Source: Myxococcus xanthus (GTDB taxonomy: Bacteria > Myxococcota > Myxococcia > Myxococcales > Myxococcaceae). From it: a DNA stretch of 64,000 nt. The stretch is from the NCBI RefSeq assembly GCF_013116825.1, contig NZ_JABFNS010000023.1, positions 1 to 64,000 on the forward strand. The letters run 5' to 3'. The notes under the pieces were generated by a model that saw only the letters and a list, made by a program, of their open reading frames with translations, was not told the origin of the DNA and ran no database searches. Shown piece after piece: positions 54,693 through 64,000 of this stretch. The number at the start of each line of letters is the position of its first letter. Within the stretch, counting starts at the first letter, position 1. A program made the position numbers and the translations under genes.

Positions 54693-57600
54693 ATGCACCT
54701 TCCGACCCGCGCCGACCCCGCCTCCGAATTCGTCTGCCCAGAGGATGTCACTCTCGTGGATATGTGTCGGGCTCGCGCCGCCGCGCAGCCAGACGACTGG
54801 ATTTATACGTTTCTCGACGATGCGGGGGAGCAGGCCCTCTCCTACGCGGAGTTGGACGCGAGCGCTCGCGCGGTGGCGGCGCTGCTACAAAGACACCTGG
54901 CGCCCGGTGAGCGCGCGTTGCTGCTGTACCCACCGGGCCGCGACTACACGTTGGGCTTCCTGGCATGTCTCTACGCGGGCGTGGTGGCGGTGCCCGCGTA
55001 TCCACCGGACCCGATGCGGCTGGGCCGCACCTTGCCCAGGCTCCAGGCGCTGGTGGCGGACTGTGGCGCGCGGGTGGCGCTGACGACTTCCGGCATCGCG
55101 GACATGGTGGAGCCCCTCACGCAGGGGGCGCCCGACTTGCGGGCGCTGCGCTGGTTGGCCACGGACTCCGTGGCCCCGCACGAAGCAGAGGCCTGGCGCG
55201 CGCCAGGTCTGCGGGGCGACTCGGTGGCGTTCCTGCAATACACGTCGGGCTCGACGGGGACGCCACGAGGCGTGGTGCTGCGGCACCGTCACCTGCTGCA
55301 CAACTCGTGGTTGATTGCCCGGGGCTTCGACACCCGCCCCCACCCGGTGGCCGCTCTCTGGCTGCCGCCGTATCACGACATGGGGCTGATTGGAGGGCTC
55401 ATCCAGGCGCTGTACCGCGACATCCCGTCGGTGCTGCTGCCTCCCATGTCCTTCCTCCAGCGCCCGCTGCGGTGGCTGGAGGCGATGTCGCGTTTCGGTG
55501 CGACGGTCTGCGGTGCGCCCAACTTCGCGTTCGACTTGTGCGTGCGCAAGACGACGCCCGAACAGCGCGCGGCGCTGGACCTGAGCCGGCTGGAGGTGGC
55601 GTTCAGCGGCGCGGAGCCCGTACGCGCCGACACGTTGGAGCGGTTCGTGGAGGCGTTCGCCCCGGCGGGCTTCCGGCGCGAGGCCTTCTATCCTTGCTAC
55701 GGATTGGCGGAGGGGACGCTGATCGTCTCGGGAGGGACGCGCTCGGCCGTGCCGGTGGTGCGGCGTTTCGCTCGTGATGGCCTGCTGCGCGGCGAGGCGC
55801 GGGCACCCGAGGTGGACGCTCCAGCGACGGCGCTGGTGGGGTGTGGGCAGGCGCTGGGCGGCCAGGACGTGCGGGTGGTGGACCCGGAAACCCGCCGTCC
55901 ATGTGCGCCGGGCCGCGTGGGTGAGCTCTGGGTGCGCGGTCCGAGCGTGGCGGATGGGTACTGGCAGCGCCCCGACGAAACGGAGCGCACGTTCCATGGC
56001 CGGCTGGCGGACTCGGGAGAGGGCCCGTACCTGCGCACCGGAGACCTGGCGGTCATCGACGGCGGCGAGGTCTTCATCACCGGCCGCTTGAAGGACGTGC
56101 TGGTGCTGCGCGGCCTCAACTACTACCCGCAGGACCTGGAGCACGCCGCGGACCGCTGCCATCCGGGCGTGCGTCCCGGATGCGGTGCCGCGTTCGCGGT
56201 GGACGTTGGCGACGAAGAGCGGCTGGTCATCGTGCAGGAGGTCGCCGCGAAGGTCGCCACGCCGGAAGCGGCGGCGGAGGTCGTCGCGAGCATCCGCGCG
56301 GCGCTGGGCGAAGCGCATGGCCTGGCCGTCCATGCCGTGGTGCTCATCACCGCGGGGACATTGCCGAAGACGTCGAGCGGCAAGGTGCAGCGGCGCGCCA
56401 CGCGTGAGGCTTTCCTGGCGGGCACGCTGGACGAGGTGCACGGATGGAAGGAGGACGCCGCGGCGGCGTCCTTGGACATCAAGCCTGACGCGGCACCCGA
56501 AGCGGCGGACGTGCTCGCGGTGCTCCAGTCCCGGCTGGCGTCACTGCCTGGCGCGAATGGACCGGCGCTGAGCGTGGATGTGCCCCTGACGCACCAAGGG
56601 CTCGACTCGCTGAGAGCGCTGGAGGTGTTGCACGCCGTGGAAGAGGCATGGGGCGTGTCGCCCCCCATCACGGCGGTGCTCCAGGGGCAGAGCCTCCGCG
56701 AGCTGGCGCGGTGGGTCGGGCGGGCCCGGACCGAGGGCGCCGAGGCGCGCCCCGAGGCTCCGGCCGTCATGCCCGGCGACCCCATGGCCTTCGTTTCCGA
56801 TGGCCAGCAGGCATTGTGGTTCCTCCAGCGCATGGCGCCGGGCAGCAAGGCCTACCACGTGTCCCAAGCGGTGCGCTTCGTCACGCCAGTGGATGCTGGA
56901 GCGCTTGTGCGCGCGTTCTCCGTGCTCGTTGCCCGTCACCCCGCGTTGTCTTCCGCGTTCCCAGAGGTGCAGGGAGCGCCAGCGAGGAGGGCCTGCGTCG
57001 CGCCGCTGGAGCTGGCGCGAGTGGAGACGTCCACCTGGACGGATGAAGCGCTGCGTGAGCGGCTCGATTCGGATGCGCGGGAGTCCTTCGACCTGGAGCG
57101 GGGCCCACTGGTGCGCGCCCGGCTCTACACCGGCGCGCCACGGGGCGACGTGTTGTTGCTCGCCATGCACCACCTGGTCACGGACTTCTGGTCATTGGAG
57201 GTCATCGCGGGGGAGCTGGGCGCGCTCTACACGTCGGAGGTCCGAGGCTCGCCGTCCAGCCTGTCGCCACCGCCGCCACCCGCGGCGCCCATCCTCCTGT
57301 CGTTGGCGCGGCGGTCCACGGGAGCGCAGGGCGAAGCGCTCCTGGCCTGGTGGCGTGAGCGCCTGGGGGGCGAGCTGCCCGTGTTGGAGCTGCCCACGTC
57401 GTTCCCACGACCCAGGCTCCAGTCATTCCGAGGAGCGCAGGTGGCCTTCCGTCTGCCGCACGAGACGTCCACGCGGCTCAAGGCCCTGGCGCGGACGCAC
57501 GGCGCCACGCCGTTCATGGTGCTGCTGGCCGGCTACCTGGCCTTCCTGCGGCGCTATTCGGGGCAGGAGGACCTCATCGTCGGTACGCCGACCACGGGCC

Positions 57601-60029
57601 GCCCGCGCGCGGACCTGTCGCGACAGGTGGGCTACTTCGTCAACCCCGTGGCCCTGCGCGCCCGGGTGCCGCGCGCGCTGTCCTTCTCGGGGCTGGTGGC
57701 GCGGGTTCGGACCACCGTGCTGGAGGCGCTGGAGCACCAGGCGCTGCCCTTCACTCGGCTCGTCGAGCAGCTTCAGCCACGGCGTGACCCGTCGCGCGCG
57801 CCCATCTTCCAGACAATGTTCGCCCTGCAGTCCCCCCGTCCCGAGAACGAGCTTCTGGGCGCGTTCGCCGTCGGGGCTTCGGGCGCGCGCGCCCGGCTGG
57901 GCGAGGACCTGACGGTCGAGTCCGTCCCGCTGAACCATCCCGGCGCCGCCTTCGATGTCGCGCTGATGATGGCGGAGCTGGAAGGGGCCTTCGTGGGGAG
58001 GTTGGAGTACTGCGCCGACCTCTTCGACGCCGCGACCGCCGAACGGATGGCGCGCCACCTGGGGGCGCTGCTGGATGCCGCGGTGGCGCAGCCGGAGGTG
58101 CCGCTGGGGGACCTGTCCCTGTTGGCTCCCGACGAGCGCCGTACCCTGCTGGCGCTGGGGCGGAGGACTCAGGACACGCGGGGGGCGCCCGTGCCCGGCA
58201 TCGTTCACCGAATCGAGGACTGGGCCGCGAAGACGCCGGAGGCGCCTGCGCTCGTCGCGGGCGCGTCGAGCTGGTCCTATCGTGAGGTGGCGGCATGGGT
58301 GGCCCGGCTCGCCGCGCGCCTGCGGCGCCACGGTGTCGGGCCGGAGGTCCGTGTCGGCACGCTGCTGGAGCGCGGCAGCCCCGAGCAGGTCATCGCCTTC
58401 CTCGCGATCTTGAAGGCCGGGGGCACGGTGGTGCCCCAGGAGCCTTCGTATCCCCCCGCGCGCGTGGCGTGGACGTTGGCGGACTGCGGCGCGCGCGTGC
58501 TGCTGGCCCAGGAGCGCTACGCGCAGCGCCTGGCGTTGCCCGAAGGGGTGACGCTGCTGCCATGGGAGGCGCACGGCGGCGGTGACGACCTGCCAGACGC
58601 GTCCCTGTGGGAAACCGGCGAGCCGCCTCCGGACTGCGTGGCCTACATCACCTATACGTCCGGGAGCACGGGCAAGCCCAAGGGCGTGATGGTGCCGTAC
58701 CGCGGCACCGCGCACCTGTGCGAGTCGATGGTGTCGGACCTGCCTGTCGGGCCCGGCTCGCGGGTGTTGCAGTTCGCCTCGCCCGCGTTCGACATGTCGG
58801 CGTGGGACTACTTCCTGGCGCTGGCCTCGGGAGGCGCGCTGCACCTGTCACCCGGTGGCCCCCCCACGGGTGATGCGCTGTACCGGATGCTGCGCGAGCA
58901 GCGCATCACCTCGGCGACGTTGCCTCCTCCTGTCGCCACGCTCCTTCCGGAGGGGCCGCTGCCGGACCTGTCGATGTTCATGGTGGCCGCGGAGGCGTGT
59001 CCGGCGAGCCTCGTGGCCCGCTTCGCCGAGGGCCGCGCCTTCTACAACGGCTATGGGCCGACCGAGGTGACGGTGGGCGCGACCTGGGGCGTCATCGCTC
59101 CGGATGAAGTGGGGCCGCCCAACATCGGGCGTTCCATGCCCCACGTGGACACCTATGTGCTCGACGAGGCGCTCCAGCCGGTTCCGGTGGGTGTCGCGGG
59201 AGAGCTGTACGTCGGCGGGCCGTCGGTGGCCCGTGGCTACCTGGACCGGCCGGACCTCACGGCCGAGCGCTTCATCCCCGACCCCCACGGCGGCGAGCCC
59301 GGGGCACGGCTCTACCGCACGGGCGACATGGCCCGCCGCCGCGCGGATGGAAGGCTGGACTTCCAGGGGCGCGCGGACGCGCAGCTGAAGATCCGTGGCT
59401 TCCGCATCGAGCCGGGCGAGGTGGAGACGGCGCTGCGCGAGCTGACCGGCATGCGCCAGGCCCACGTCACCGCGTGGCGTCCTTCCGTGGACGGTGAGCC
59501 GCGGCTGGTCGCGTACGTCGTGCCACCGCCCGGAGACATCCTTCCACCGGGAGAGCTCCGGGCGCGGCTGCGCGAGCAGCTCCCCGAGCACATGATTCCG
59601 GTCGACATCGTCCCGGTGGAGGCGCTCCCGCTGCTGGCCACGGGCAAGGTGGACGTGCGCGCGCTGCCGCGGCCGTCGCTCGTCGTGTCACCAGCGGGCA
59701 AGCCTCGCACGCCGTTGGAAGAGACCGTGGCGCGCGCCTGGGCGGAGTCTCTGGGGCTGCCCGCCGTGGACGTGCATGCCCACTTCTTCGACGACCTGGG
59801 CGGCAGCTCGCTGTCCGCGGTGCGCGCGTGCTCGCGGCTGGGCGAGGCGTTGGGCCGGGACGTCCCGATCACCCACTTCTTCGAACATCCCACCATCCAC
59901 GAACTCGCCCGCAGGTTGCAGGTCGAGGCGCGCCCCGAGCCCGCCTCTGACGTGAAGCACCAGTCGCGCGCGGAGGCCCGCCGGCAGGCACTCCAACGGC
60001 GCGGAAGGAACCCCCGGGGCCATGACTGA
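54693..60029 (+). CDS. FAAL-ACP-C-A-T nonribosomal peptide synthetase
   Basis: The 1778-residue loading NRPS starts with a fatty acyl-AMP ligase domain (about 1-600; YTSGSTG at 183, LPPYHDMGLIGG, NYYPQDLE). An acyl carrier protein (GLDSLR, Ser639), a condensation domain (about 690-1130; HHLVTDFW at 826), an adenylation domain (about 1160-1670; YTSGSTGKPKG at 1321, GYGPTE, YRTGD, LPLLATGK) and a peptidyl carrier protein (LGGSSL, Ser1706) follow. It would activate a fatty acid and couple it to one amino acid. My hand-read ten-residue A-domain code is D-M-W-T-M-A-G-V-G-K, which I cannot assign. It overlaps the following PKS gene by 8 bp. Confidence 0.93.
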   Translation: MHLPTRADPASEFVCPEDVTLVDMCRARAAAQPDDWIYTFLDDAGEQALSYAELDASARAVAALLQRHLAPGERALLLYPPGRDYTLGFLACLYAGVVAVPAYPPDPMRLGRTLPRLQALVADCGARVALTTSGIADMVEPLTQGAPDLRALRWLATDSVAPHEAEAWRAPGLRGDSVAFLQYTSGSTGTPRGVVLRHRHLLHNSWLIARGFDTRPHPVAALWLPPYHDMGLIGGLIQALYRDIPSVLLPPMSFLQRPLRWLEAMSRFGATVCGAPNFAFDLCVRKTTPEQRAALDLSRLEVAFSGAEPVRADTLERFVEAFAPAGFRREAFYPCYGLAEGTLIVSGGTRSAVPVVRRFARDGLLRGEARAPEVDAPATALVGCGQALGGQDVRVVDPETRRPCAPGRVGELWVRGPSVADGYWQRPDETERTFHGRLADSGEGPYLRTGDLAVIDGGEVFITGRLKDVLVLRGLNYYPQDLEHAADRCHPGVRPGCGAAFAVDVGDEERLVIVQEVAAKVATPEAAAEVVASIRAALGEAHGLAVHAVVLITAGTLPKTSSGKVQRRATREAFLAGTLDEVHGWKEDAAAASLDIKPDAAPEAADVLAVLQSRLASLPGANGPALSVDVPLTHQGLDSLRALEVLHAVEEAWGVSPPITAVLQGQSLRELARWVGRARTEGAEARPEAPAVMPGDPMAFVSDGQQALWFLQRMAPGSKAYHVSQAVRFVTPVDAGALVRAFSVLVARHPALSSAFPEVQGAPARRACVAPLELARVETSTWTDEALRERLDSDARESFDLERGPLVRARLYTGAPRGDVLLLAMHHLVTDFWSLEVIAGELGALYTSEVRGSPSSLSPPPPPAAPILLSLARRSTGAQGEALLAWWRERLGGELPVLELPTSFPRPRLQSFRGAQVAFRLPHETSTRLKALARTHGATPFMVLLAGYLAFLRRYSGQEDLIVGTPTTGRPRADLSRQVGYFVNPVALRARVPRALSFSGLVARVRTTVLEALEHQALPFTRLVEQLQPRRDPSRAPIFQTMFALQSPRPENELLGAFAVGASGARARLGEDLTVESVPLNHPGAAFDVALMMAELEGAFVGRLEYCADLFDAATAERMARHLGALLDAAVAQPEVPLGDLSLLAPDERRTLLALGRRTQDTRGAPVPGIVHRIEDWAAKTPEAPALVAGASSWSYREVAAWVARLAARLRRHGVGPEVRVGTLLERGSPEQVIAFLAILKAGGTVVPQEPSYPPARVAWTLADCGARVLLAQERYAQRLALPEGVTLLPWEAHGGGDDLPDASLWETGEPPPDCVAYITYTSGSTGKPKGVMVPYRGTAHLCESMVSDLPVGPGSRVLQFASPAFDMSAWDYFLALASGGALHLSPGGPPTGDALYRMLREQRITSATLPPPVATLLPEGPLPDLSMFMVAAEACPASLVARFAEGRAFYNGYGPTEVTVGATWGVIAPDEVGPPNIGRSMPHVDTYVLDEALQPVPVGVAGELYVGGPSVARGYLDRPDLTAERFIPDPHGGEPGARLYRTGDMARRRADGRLDFQGRADAQLKIRGFRIEPGEVETALRELTGMRQAHVTAWRPSVDGEPRLVAYVVPPPGDILPPGELRARLREQLPEHMIPVDIVPVEALPLLATGKVDVRALPRPSLVVSPAGKPRTPLEETVARAWAESLGLPAVDVHAHFFDDLGGSSLSAVRACSRLGEALGRDVPITHFFEHPTIHELARRLQVEARPEPASDVKHQSRAEARRQALQRRGRNPRGHD

Positions 60030-63000
60030 GCACGACACCATGAGCGAGAACAACGGCAGCGCGGGCAACGACATCGCCATCATCGGCATCGCCAGCCGCT
60101 TCCCCGGGAGCGCGGACGCGCGGGCCTTCTGGCGCAACCTCCGCGAAGGCCTGGAGTCCATTTCCCGCGTGCCCGCCGAGGCGCTGGAGCCTTCTCCGCT
60201 GATGTCCGAGGCGGTGCGCCATCATCCGGACTTCGTGCCGGTGGCGGCGGAGCTGGAAGGCGGCGACCGCTTCGATGCGGCCTTCTTCGGCATGGCCCCG
60301 CGCGAGGCGGAGTGGATGGATCCGCAGCAGCGCGTGTTCCTGGAGTGTGCCTGGACGGCGCTGGAGGACGCGGCGCTCGACCCGGAGCGCTTCGCGGGGA
60401 AAATCTCGCTCTACGCGGGGGCGAGCGCATCCCTGCACGGCCTGGCGATGTTGGGGCAGGGGAACCTGGATCCGGCCTCGTTCTACGAGCTGATGAGCAC
60501 CTCCGCGGAGAACCTGGCGACGCGGGCGTCCTTCAAGCTGGGCCTGCGGGGCGAAAGCCTGTCCCTCTACACCGCCTGCTCCACGGGACTGGTGGCCGTC
60601 CACATGGCCTGCCAGAGCCTGCTGATGCGCCAGTCGGACGTGGCGTTGGCGGGCGCCGTGCGCCTGTCGATGCCGCAGCGCTCGGGCTACCTGTTCCAGG
60701 AGGGGATGATCCTGTCTCCGGACGGGCACTGCCGCGCGTTCGACGCGCGCGCGGCGGGGACGGTGCCGGGCAACGGCGTGGCGGTGGTGGTGCTCAAGCC
60801 GCTGGAGGACGCGCGCAGGGACGGTGATCGCGTGTACGCGGTCATCCGAGGCTCCTCCATCAACAACGACGGTGGCCTCAAGGTCGGCTACACGGCGCCC
60901 AGCGTGGAGGGGCAGGCGGACGTCATCAGCGAGGCGCTGGCCTTCGCGGGCCTGGACGCGGGCGACATCGGCTACGTGGAGGCGCACGGCACGGGCACTC
61001 CATTGGGAGACCCCATCGAGGTCGCGGCGCTCACGCGGGCGTACCGTCGGCACACGGACCGGAAGGGGTACTGCGCGCTGGGGTCGGTGAAGCCGAACGT
61101 CGGCCACCTGGACACGGCCGCCGGTCTGGCGGGGCTCATCAAGGCCACGTTGGCCCTGGCGCATGAGGAGCTGCCACCCACGCTCCATTTCGAGCGGCCG
61201 AATCCCGCCATCGACTTCGCGAACAGCCCGTTCTTCGTCGTCGACCGCCTGCGGCCCTGGCCCCGGGGCCAGGTGCCTCGCCGCGCGGGCGTCAGCTCGT
61301 TTGGAATCGGAGGGACGAACGCGCACGCGGTGCTGGAGGAAGCGCCGCTTCCGGAGCCTGCCTCGCCCAGTCTCCGGCCCACCCAACTGGTGACGTTGTC
61401 GGGCCGCTCGGCGGAGGCCTTGGACGCCGCGGTGCGGGAGCTGGCCGCCTGGCTGGAGGCAGCGCCGGCCGACGTGGCGCTGGAGGACGTGGCCTTCACG
61501 CGCAACGTGGGCCGCCGTGCCTTCGAGCACCGGCGGGCCTTCGTGGCGAAGGACCGCGCGGAGCTGCTGACGAAGCTGCGCGGCCCGGGGAAGCCCCAGG
61601 TCGTGGAGAACGTCGTGGCGGCACGCGAGCAGGGCGTGGCCTTCCTGTTTCCGGGCCAGGGCGCGCAGACGGTGGGCATGGGACGCGCGCTTCACGCGGC
61701 GGAGCCCGTCTACCGTGAGGCACTGGAGGACTGCCTGGAGGGGCTGGGGGTCCGGTTGGGGGCGGCGGTGCGTGACGTGCTGTTTCCCTCGCCTGGAGCC
61801 GAGGCCGCCGCGGAGCAGGCGTTGGCCGACCCGGGCATCGCGTTGCCCGCCCTGTTCTCGGTGGAGTACGCGCTGGCGCGTCAGTGGGAAGCCTGGGGCG
61901 TGCGCCCGCGCGCGTTGCTGGGGCACAGCTTCGGCGAATACGTGGCGGCCTGCCTCGCGGAGGTCCTGCCGCTGGAGGATGCGCTGGCGCTGGTGTCGGC
62001 GCGAGGCCGTCTGATGGCGCGGATGCCGCCCGGAAGCATGACGGCGGTGGCTTGCGCCGAAGAGGGGGTTCGCCCGCTGCTGACAGGGGCGCTGTCGCTG
62101 GCCGCCGTGAATGGGCCGGACCGGTGCGTGGTGTCCGGGCCCTCGGGGGACGTGGAGGCGTTGGAGCGCGAGCTGAGCGCGCGGGGCGTGGGCGTGCTGC
62201 GGCTGCCCTCGCGGCATGCGTTCCACTCGGCGGCGGTGGAGCCGGTGATGGAGGAGCTGCGGCGCGTGGTCGCGGGCCTGCGCCTGTCCGCGCCCCGGCG
62301 TCCGTACATCTCCAGTGTCACCGGGACGTGGATTCGCCCGGAGGAGGCGACGGACCCGGACTACTGGCTGCGCCAGATGCGGGCACCGGTGCGCTTCGGG
62401 GACGGGCTGGAGACGCTGAAGGCGGACGGGTGCGACGTCTTCATCGAAGTTGGCCCGGACCAGGCGCTGACCGCCCTGGCGAGGCTGGGGCTGCGAGGGC
62501 ACGGAGGACGCGCCGTGGCCTCGCTGCCTCGGGCGGGCTCGGCCCTGGATGCACACGCCGCGTTGATGGAGGCGCTCGGAGCGGTCTGGGCGCAGGGGCT
62601 CGCCATTGACTGGCAGCGCGTCTACGCGCACGAGTCACGCCAGAAGGTGGCGCTGCCCACCTATCCCTTCCAGCGGCAGACCTTCCGGCCCCCGCTGCCC
62701 ACCTCGGTGGTGGCCCGGCCGGAGACGTCCACGGCGATGGCGGAGCGCGCCGCGGAAGCCGGAAGCGCGCCCCACCTGGAGACGCCAGCGGAGCAGGCCG
62801 GCGCCCACACGGACGTGGAGCGCAAGGTGTTGGCCATCTGGCGCGAGCGGCTGGGCCGGACCGACTTCGGCATCCACGACGATTTCCTGGAGCTGGGTGG
62901 CAACTCGCTGATGGCGGCGCAGTTGTTGACCCGACTGCGGGAGGCATTCCCTGTCTCACTCCCCTTGAGCGACGTCTTCGACGCGCCCACGGTGGCGGGC

Positions 63001-64000
63001 ATTTCGGCCCGCATCCAGGCGCGGCTGGGCACGCCCGGGGCGGCGCCCACGGAGCCGGTCCTGCCGCCACTGGTCCGCATCTCGCGCGGCGGAGCGCTGC
63101 CGCTGTCCGTGGTGCAGGAGCGAATCTGCGCGCTGGAGCAGGCCCTCCCCGGCAACCCGGCCCTGAACATGTATGTGGTGCTGCGGCTGCATGGCGCGCT
63201 GGACGTGGCGCTGCTGGAGCGGGGACTGGGGGCGGTGACACAGCGCCACGAGGCGCTGCGCACGTCCTATCCGCGTGGCGAAGGCGCTCCGAGCGTCCGC
63301 ATCGCCCCGGAGCTGAAGTTACCGCTCTCCGCCGAACCGCTGGACCCCGCGGCGTGGCAGCCGCGCGTGCACGACGAGGTGGCTCGGCCGTTCGACCTGG
63401 AGCACGGGCCGGTCGTCCGCGCCCGGCTCTGGCGGCTGGCGCCGGAGGAACATCTGCTGGCGGTCACCGTGCACCACGTGGTGTGTGACACCTGGTCGCT
63501 GGTGGTGCTCGCGAAGGAGCTAGGAGACCACTACACCGCCTTCATGCAAGGGCGTCCGGTGGCGCTGTCCACCTTGCCCGTGCAGTACGTGGACTACGCG
63601 GCCTGGCAGCAGCAGGCGCTGAAGAACGGCGCGTTCGCTTCCCAGGTCGCGGCCTGGCGCGGGCGTCTGGCGGCGTTCCCGCGTCCGCTCGAGCTACCGG
63701 TGGACCGGCCGAAGGGGGAGGGGCCCGCGCTCCGTGGCCAGTGCTTGCGCGTGGGCTTCTCGCGCGCGCTGTCGGCTTCGGTCCAGGCGTTCGCGCAGCG
63801 AGAGGGTGTCACGCCGTTCATGGTGCTGTTGGCCTCCTGGAAGGCGCTGCTGTCGCGCTGGACGGGCCGGGATGACGTCGTGGTGGGGACGCCCATTGGC
63901 AACCGGAGCCGGCCGGAGCTGGAGCCGTTGATCGGCTACGTGGCGCACTCCGTCCCGTTGCGGACGGACCTGTCCGGGGACCCACCCTTCCAGGAGCTGG
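60022..64000 (+). CDS. KS-AT-ACP-C hybrid PKS/NRPS (partial, runs off the window)
   Basis: The 5' 1326 codons encode a ketosynthase (about 18-440; Cys186 in TACSTG, His322, His362), an acyltransferase (about 540-840; Ser636 in GHSFGEY, HAFH at 732-735 indicating malonyl-CoA), an acyl carrier protein (LGGNSL, Ser962) and a condensation domain (about 1015 on; HHVVCDTW at 1151). No ketoreductase, dehydratase or enoylreductase is present in this module, so it should leave a beta-keto group and pass it to an amino-acid module beyond the window. It is translationally coupled to the FAAL-NRPS gene. The 3' end is cut by the window. Confidence 0.93.
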   Translation, partial: MTEHDTMSENNGSAGNDIAIIGIASRFPGSADARAFWRNLREGLESISRVPAEALEPSPLMSEAVRHHPDFVPVAAELEGGDRFDAAFFGMAPREAEWMDPQQRVFLECAWTALEDAALDPERFAGKISLYAGASASLHGLAMLGQGNLDPASFYELMSTSAENLATRASFKLGLRGESLSLYTACSTGLVAVHMACQSLLMRQSDVALAGAVRLSMPQRSGYLFQEGMILSPDGHCRAFDARAAGTVPGNGVAVVVLKPLEDARRDGDRVYAVIRGSSINNDGGLKVGYTAPSVEGQADVISEALAFAGLDAGDIGYVEAHGTGTPLGDPIEVAALTRAYRRHTDRKGYCALGSVKPNVGHLDTAAGLAGLIKATLALAHEELPPTLHFERPNPAIDFANSPFFVVDRLRPWPRGQVPRRAGVSSFGIGGTNAHAVLEEAPLPEPASPSLRPTQLVTLSGRSAEALDAAVRELAAWLEAAPADVALEDVAFTRNVGRRAFEHRRAFVAKDRAELLTKLRGPGKPQVVENVVAAREQGVAFLFPGQGAQTVGMGRALHAAEPVYREALEDCLEGLGVRLGAAVRDVLFPSPGAEAAAEQALADPGIALPALFSVEYALARQWEAWGVRPRALLGHSFGEYVAACLAEVLPLEDALALVSARGRLMARMPPGSMTAVACAEEGVRPLLTGALSLAAVNGPDRCVVSGPSGDVEALERELSARGVGVLRLPSRHAFHSAAVEPVMEELRRVVAGLRLSAPRRPYISSVTGTWIRPEEATDPDYWLRQMRAPVRFGDGLETLKADGCDVFIEVGPDQALTALARLGLRGHGGRAVASLPRAGSALDAHAALMEALGAVWAQGLAIDWQRVYAHESRQKVALPTYPFQRQTFRPPLPTSVVARPETSTAMAERAAEAGSAPHLETPAEQAGAHTDVERKVLAIWRERLGRTDFGIHDDFLELGGNSLMAAQLLTRLREAFPVSLPLSDVFDAPTVAGISARIQARLGTPGAAPTEPVLPPLVRISRGGALPLSVVQERICALEQALPGNPALNMYVVLRLHGALDVALLERGLGAVTQRHEALRTSYPRGEGAPSVRIAPELKLPLSAEPLDPAAWQPRVHDEVARPFDLEHGPVVRARLWRLAPEEHLLAVTVHHVVCDTWSLVVLAKELGDHYTAFMQGRPVALSTLPVQYVDYAAWQQQALKNGAFASQVAAWRGRLAAFPRPLELPVDRPKGEGPALRGQCLRVGFSRALSASVQAFAQREGVTPFMVLLASWKALLSRWTGRDDVVVGTPIGNRSRPELEPLIGYVAHSVPLRTDLSGDPPFQEL

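Noticed and set aside
59869-62631. A 920-codon open frame on the minus strand opposite the PKS gene
   Set aside because: The plus strand carries unmistakable KS and AT motifs over the same span; the minus product is low-complexity and unrelated to any family.

Overview
The window is GC-rich (about 70 %) with strongly GC-biased third codon positions and dense, mostly tightly packed protein genes. It looks like the chromosome of a myxobacterium of the Myxococcus/Corallococcus group (Cystobacterineae). Supporting signs are the many Ser/Thr kinases, FHA proteins and sigma54 activators, lipoproteins with C-x-x-D-x-D-C motifs, a pfk-pkn4-type gene pair, an Nla6S/Nla6-type two-component pair, and a large NRPS/PKS locus. 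I found no rRNA, tRNA, CRISPR array, integrase or insertion sequence.

Left part (1-20 kb): a kinase-receiver-adenylate cyclase fusion converges on a lid-less Hsp70, which is divergent from a PrkA kinase. Then come a lipoprotein serine protease, a dCMP deaminase, an Nla6S/Nla6-type kinase-activator pair, a two-domain ArsA/Get3-type ATPase, a TPR protein, an accA-hisC-cmk operon, a divergent hxlR/GST pair with twin operators, and a lytic transglycosylase.

Middle part (20-42 kb): a small cysteine-rich protein, a CAP-domain protein translationally coupled to a DUF721 protein, a large surface lipoprotein, an FHA-GGDEF diguanylate cyclase, an epimerase-acyltransferase pair, and mutL. An envelope group follows (small protein, outer-membrane protein, TPR membrane protein, single-pass protein). 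A six-gene leftward operon then reads phosphofructokinase, Ser/Thr kinase (Pkn4-like), TPR protein, FHA-GAF-sigma54 activator and two lipoproteins.

Right part (42-64 kb): a short flavoprotein-like remnant, a secreted Asp-box protein divergent from a protealysin-like metalloprotease followed by its probable inhibitor (emfourin), an ArsR/SRPBCC pair, a DUF3943 outer-membrane protein, a serine protease translationally coupled to an FHA membrane protein, a DUF4130-uracil-DNA-glycosylase-like fusion, and an aldo/keto reductase. From 54.7 kb to the edge lies the start of a lipopeptide-type assembly line: FAAL-ACP-C-A-T, then KS-AT-ACP-C, which is cut by the window end.

Catalytic residues and start codons were read by eye from the translations. 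Terminators, promoters and operators are proposals from sequence symmetry only.
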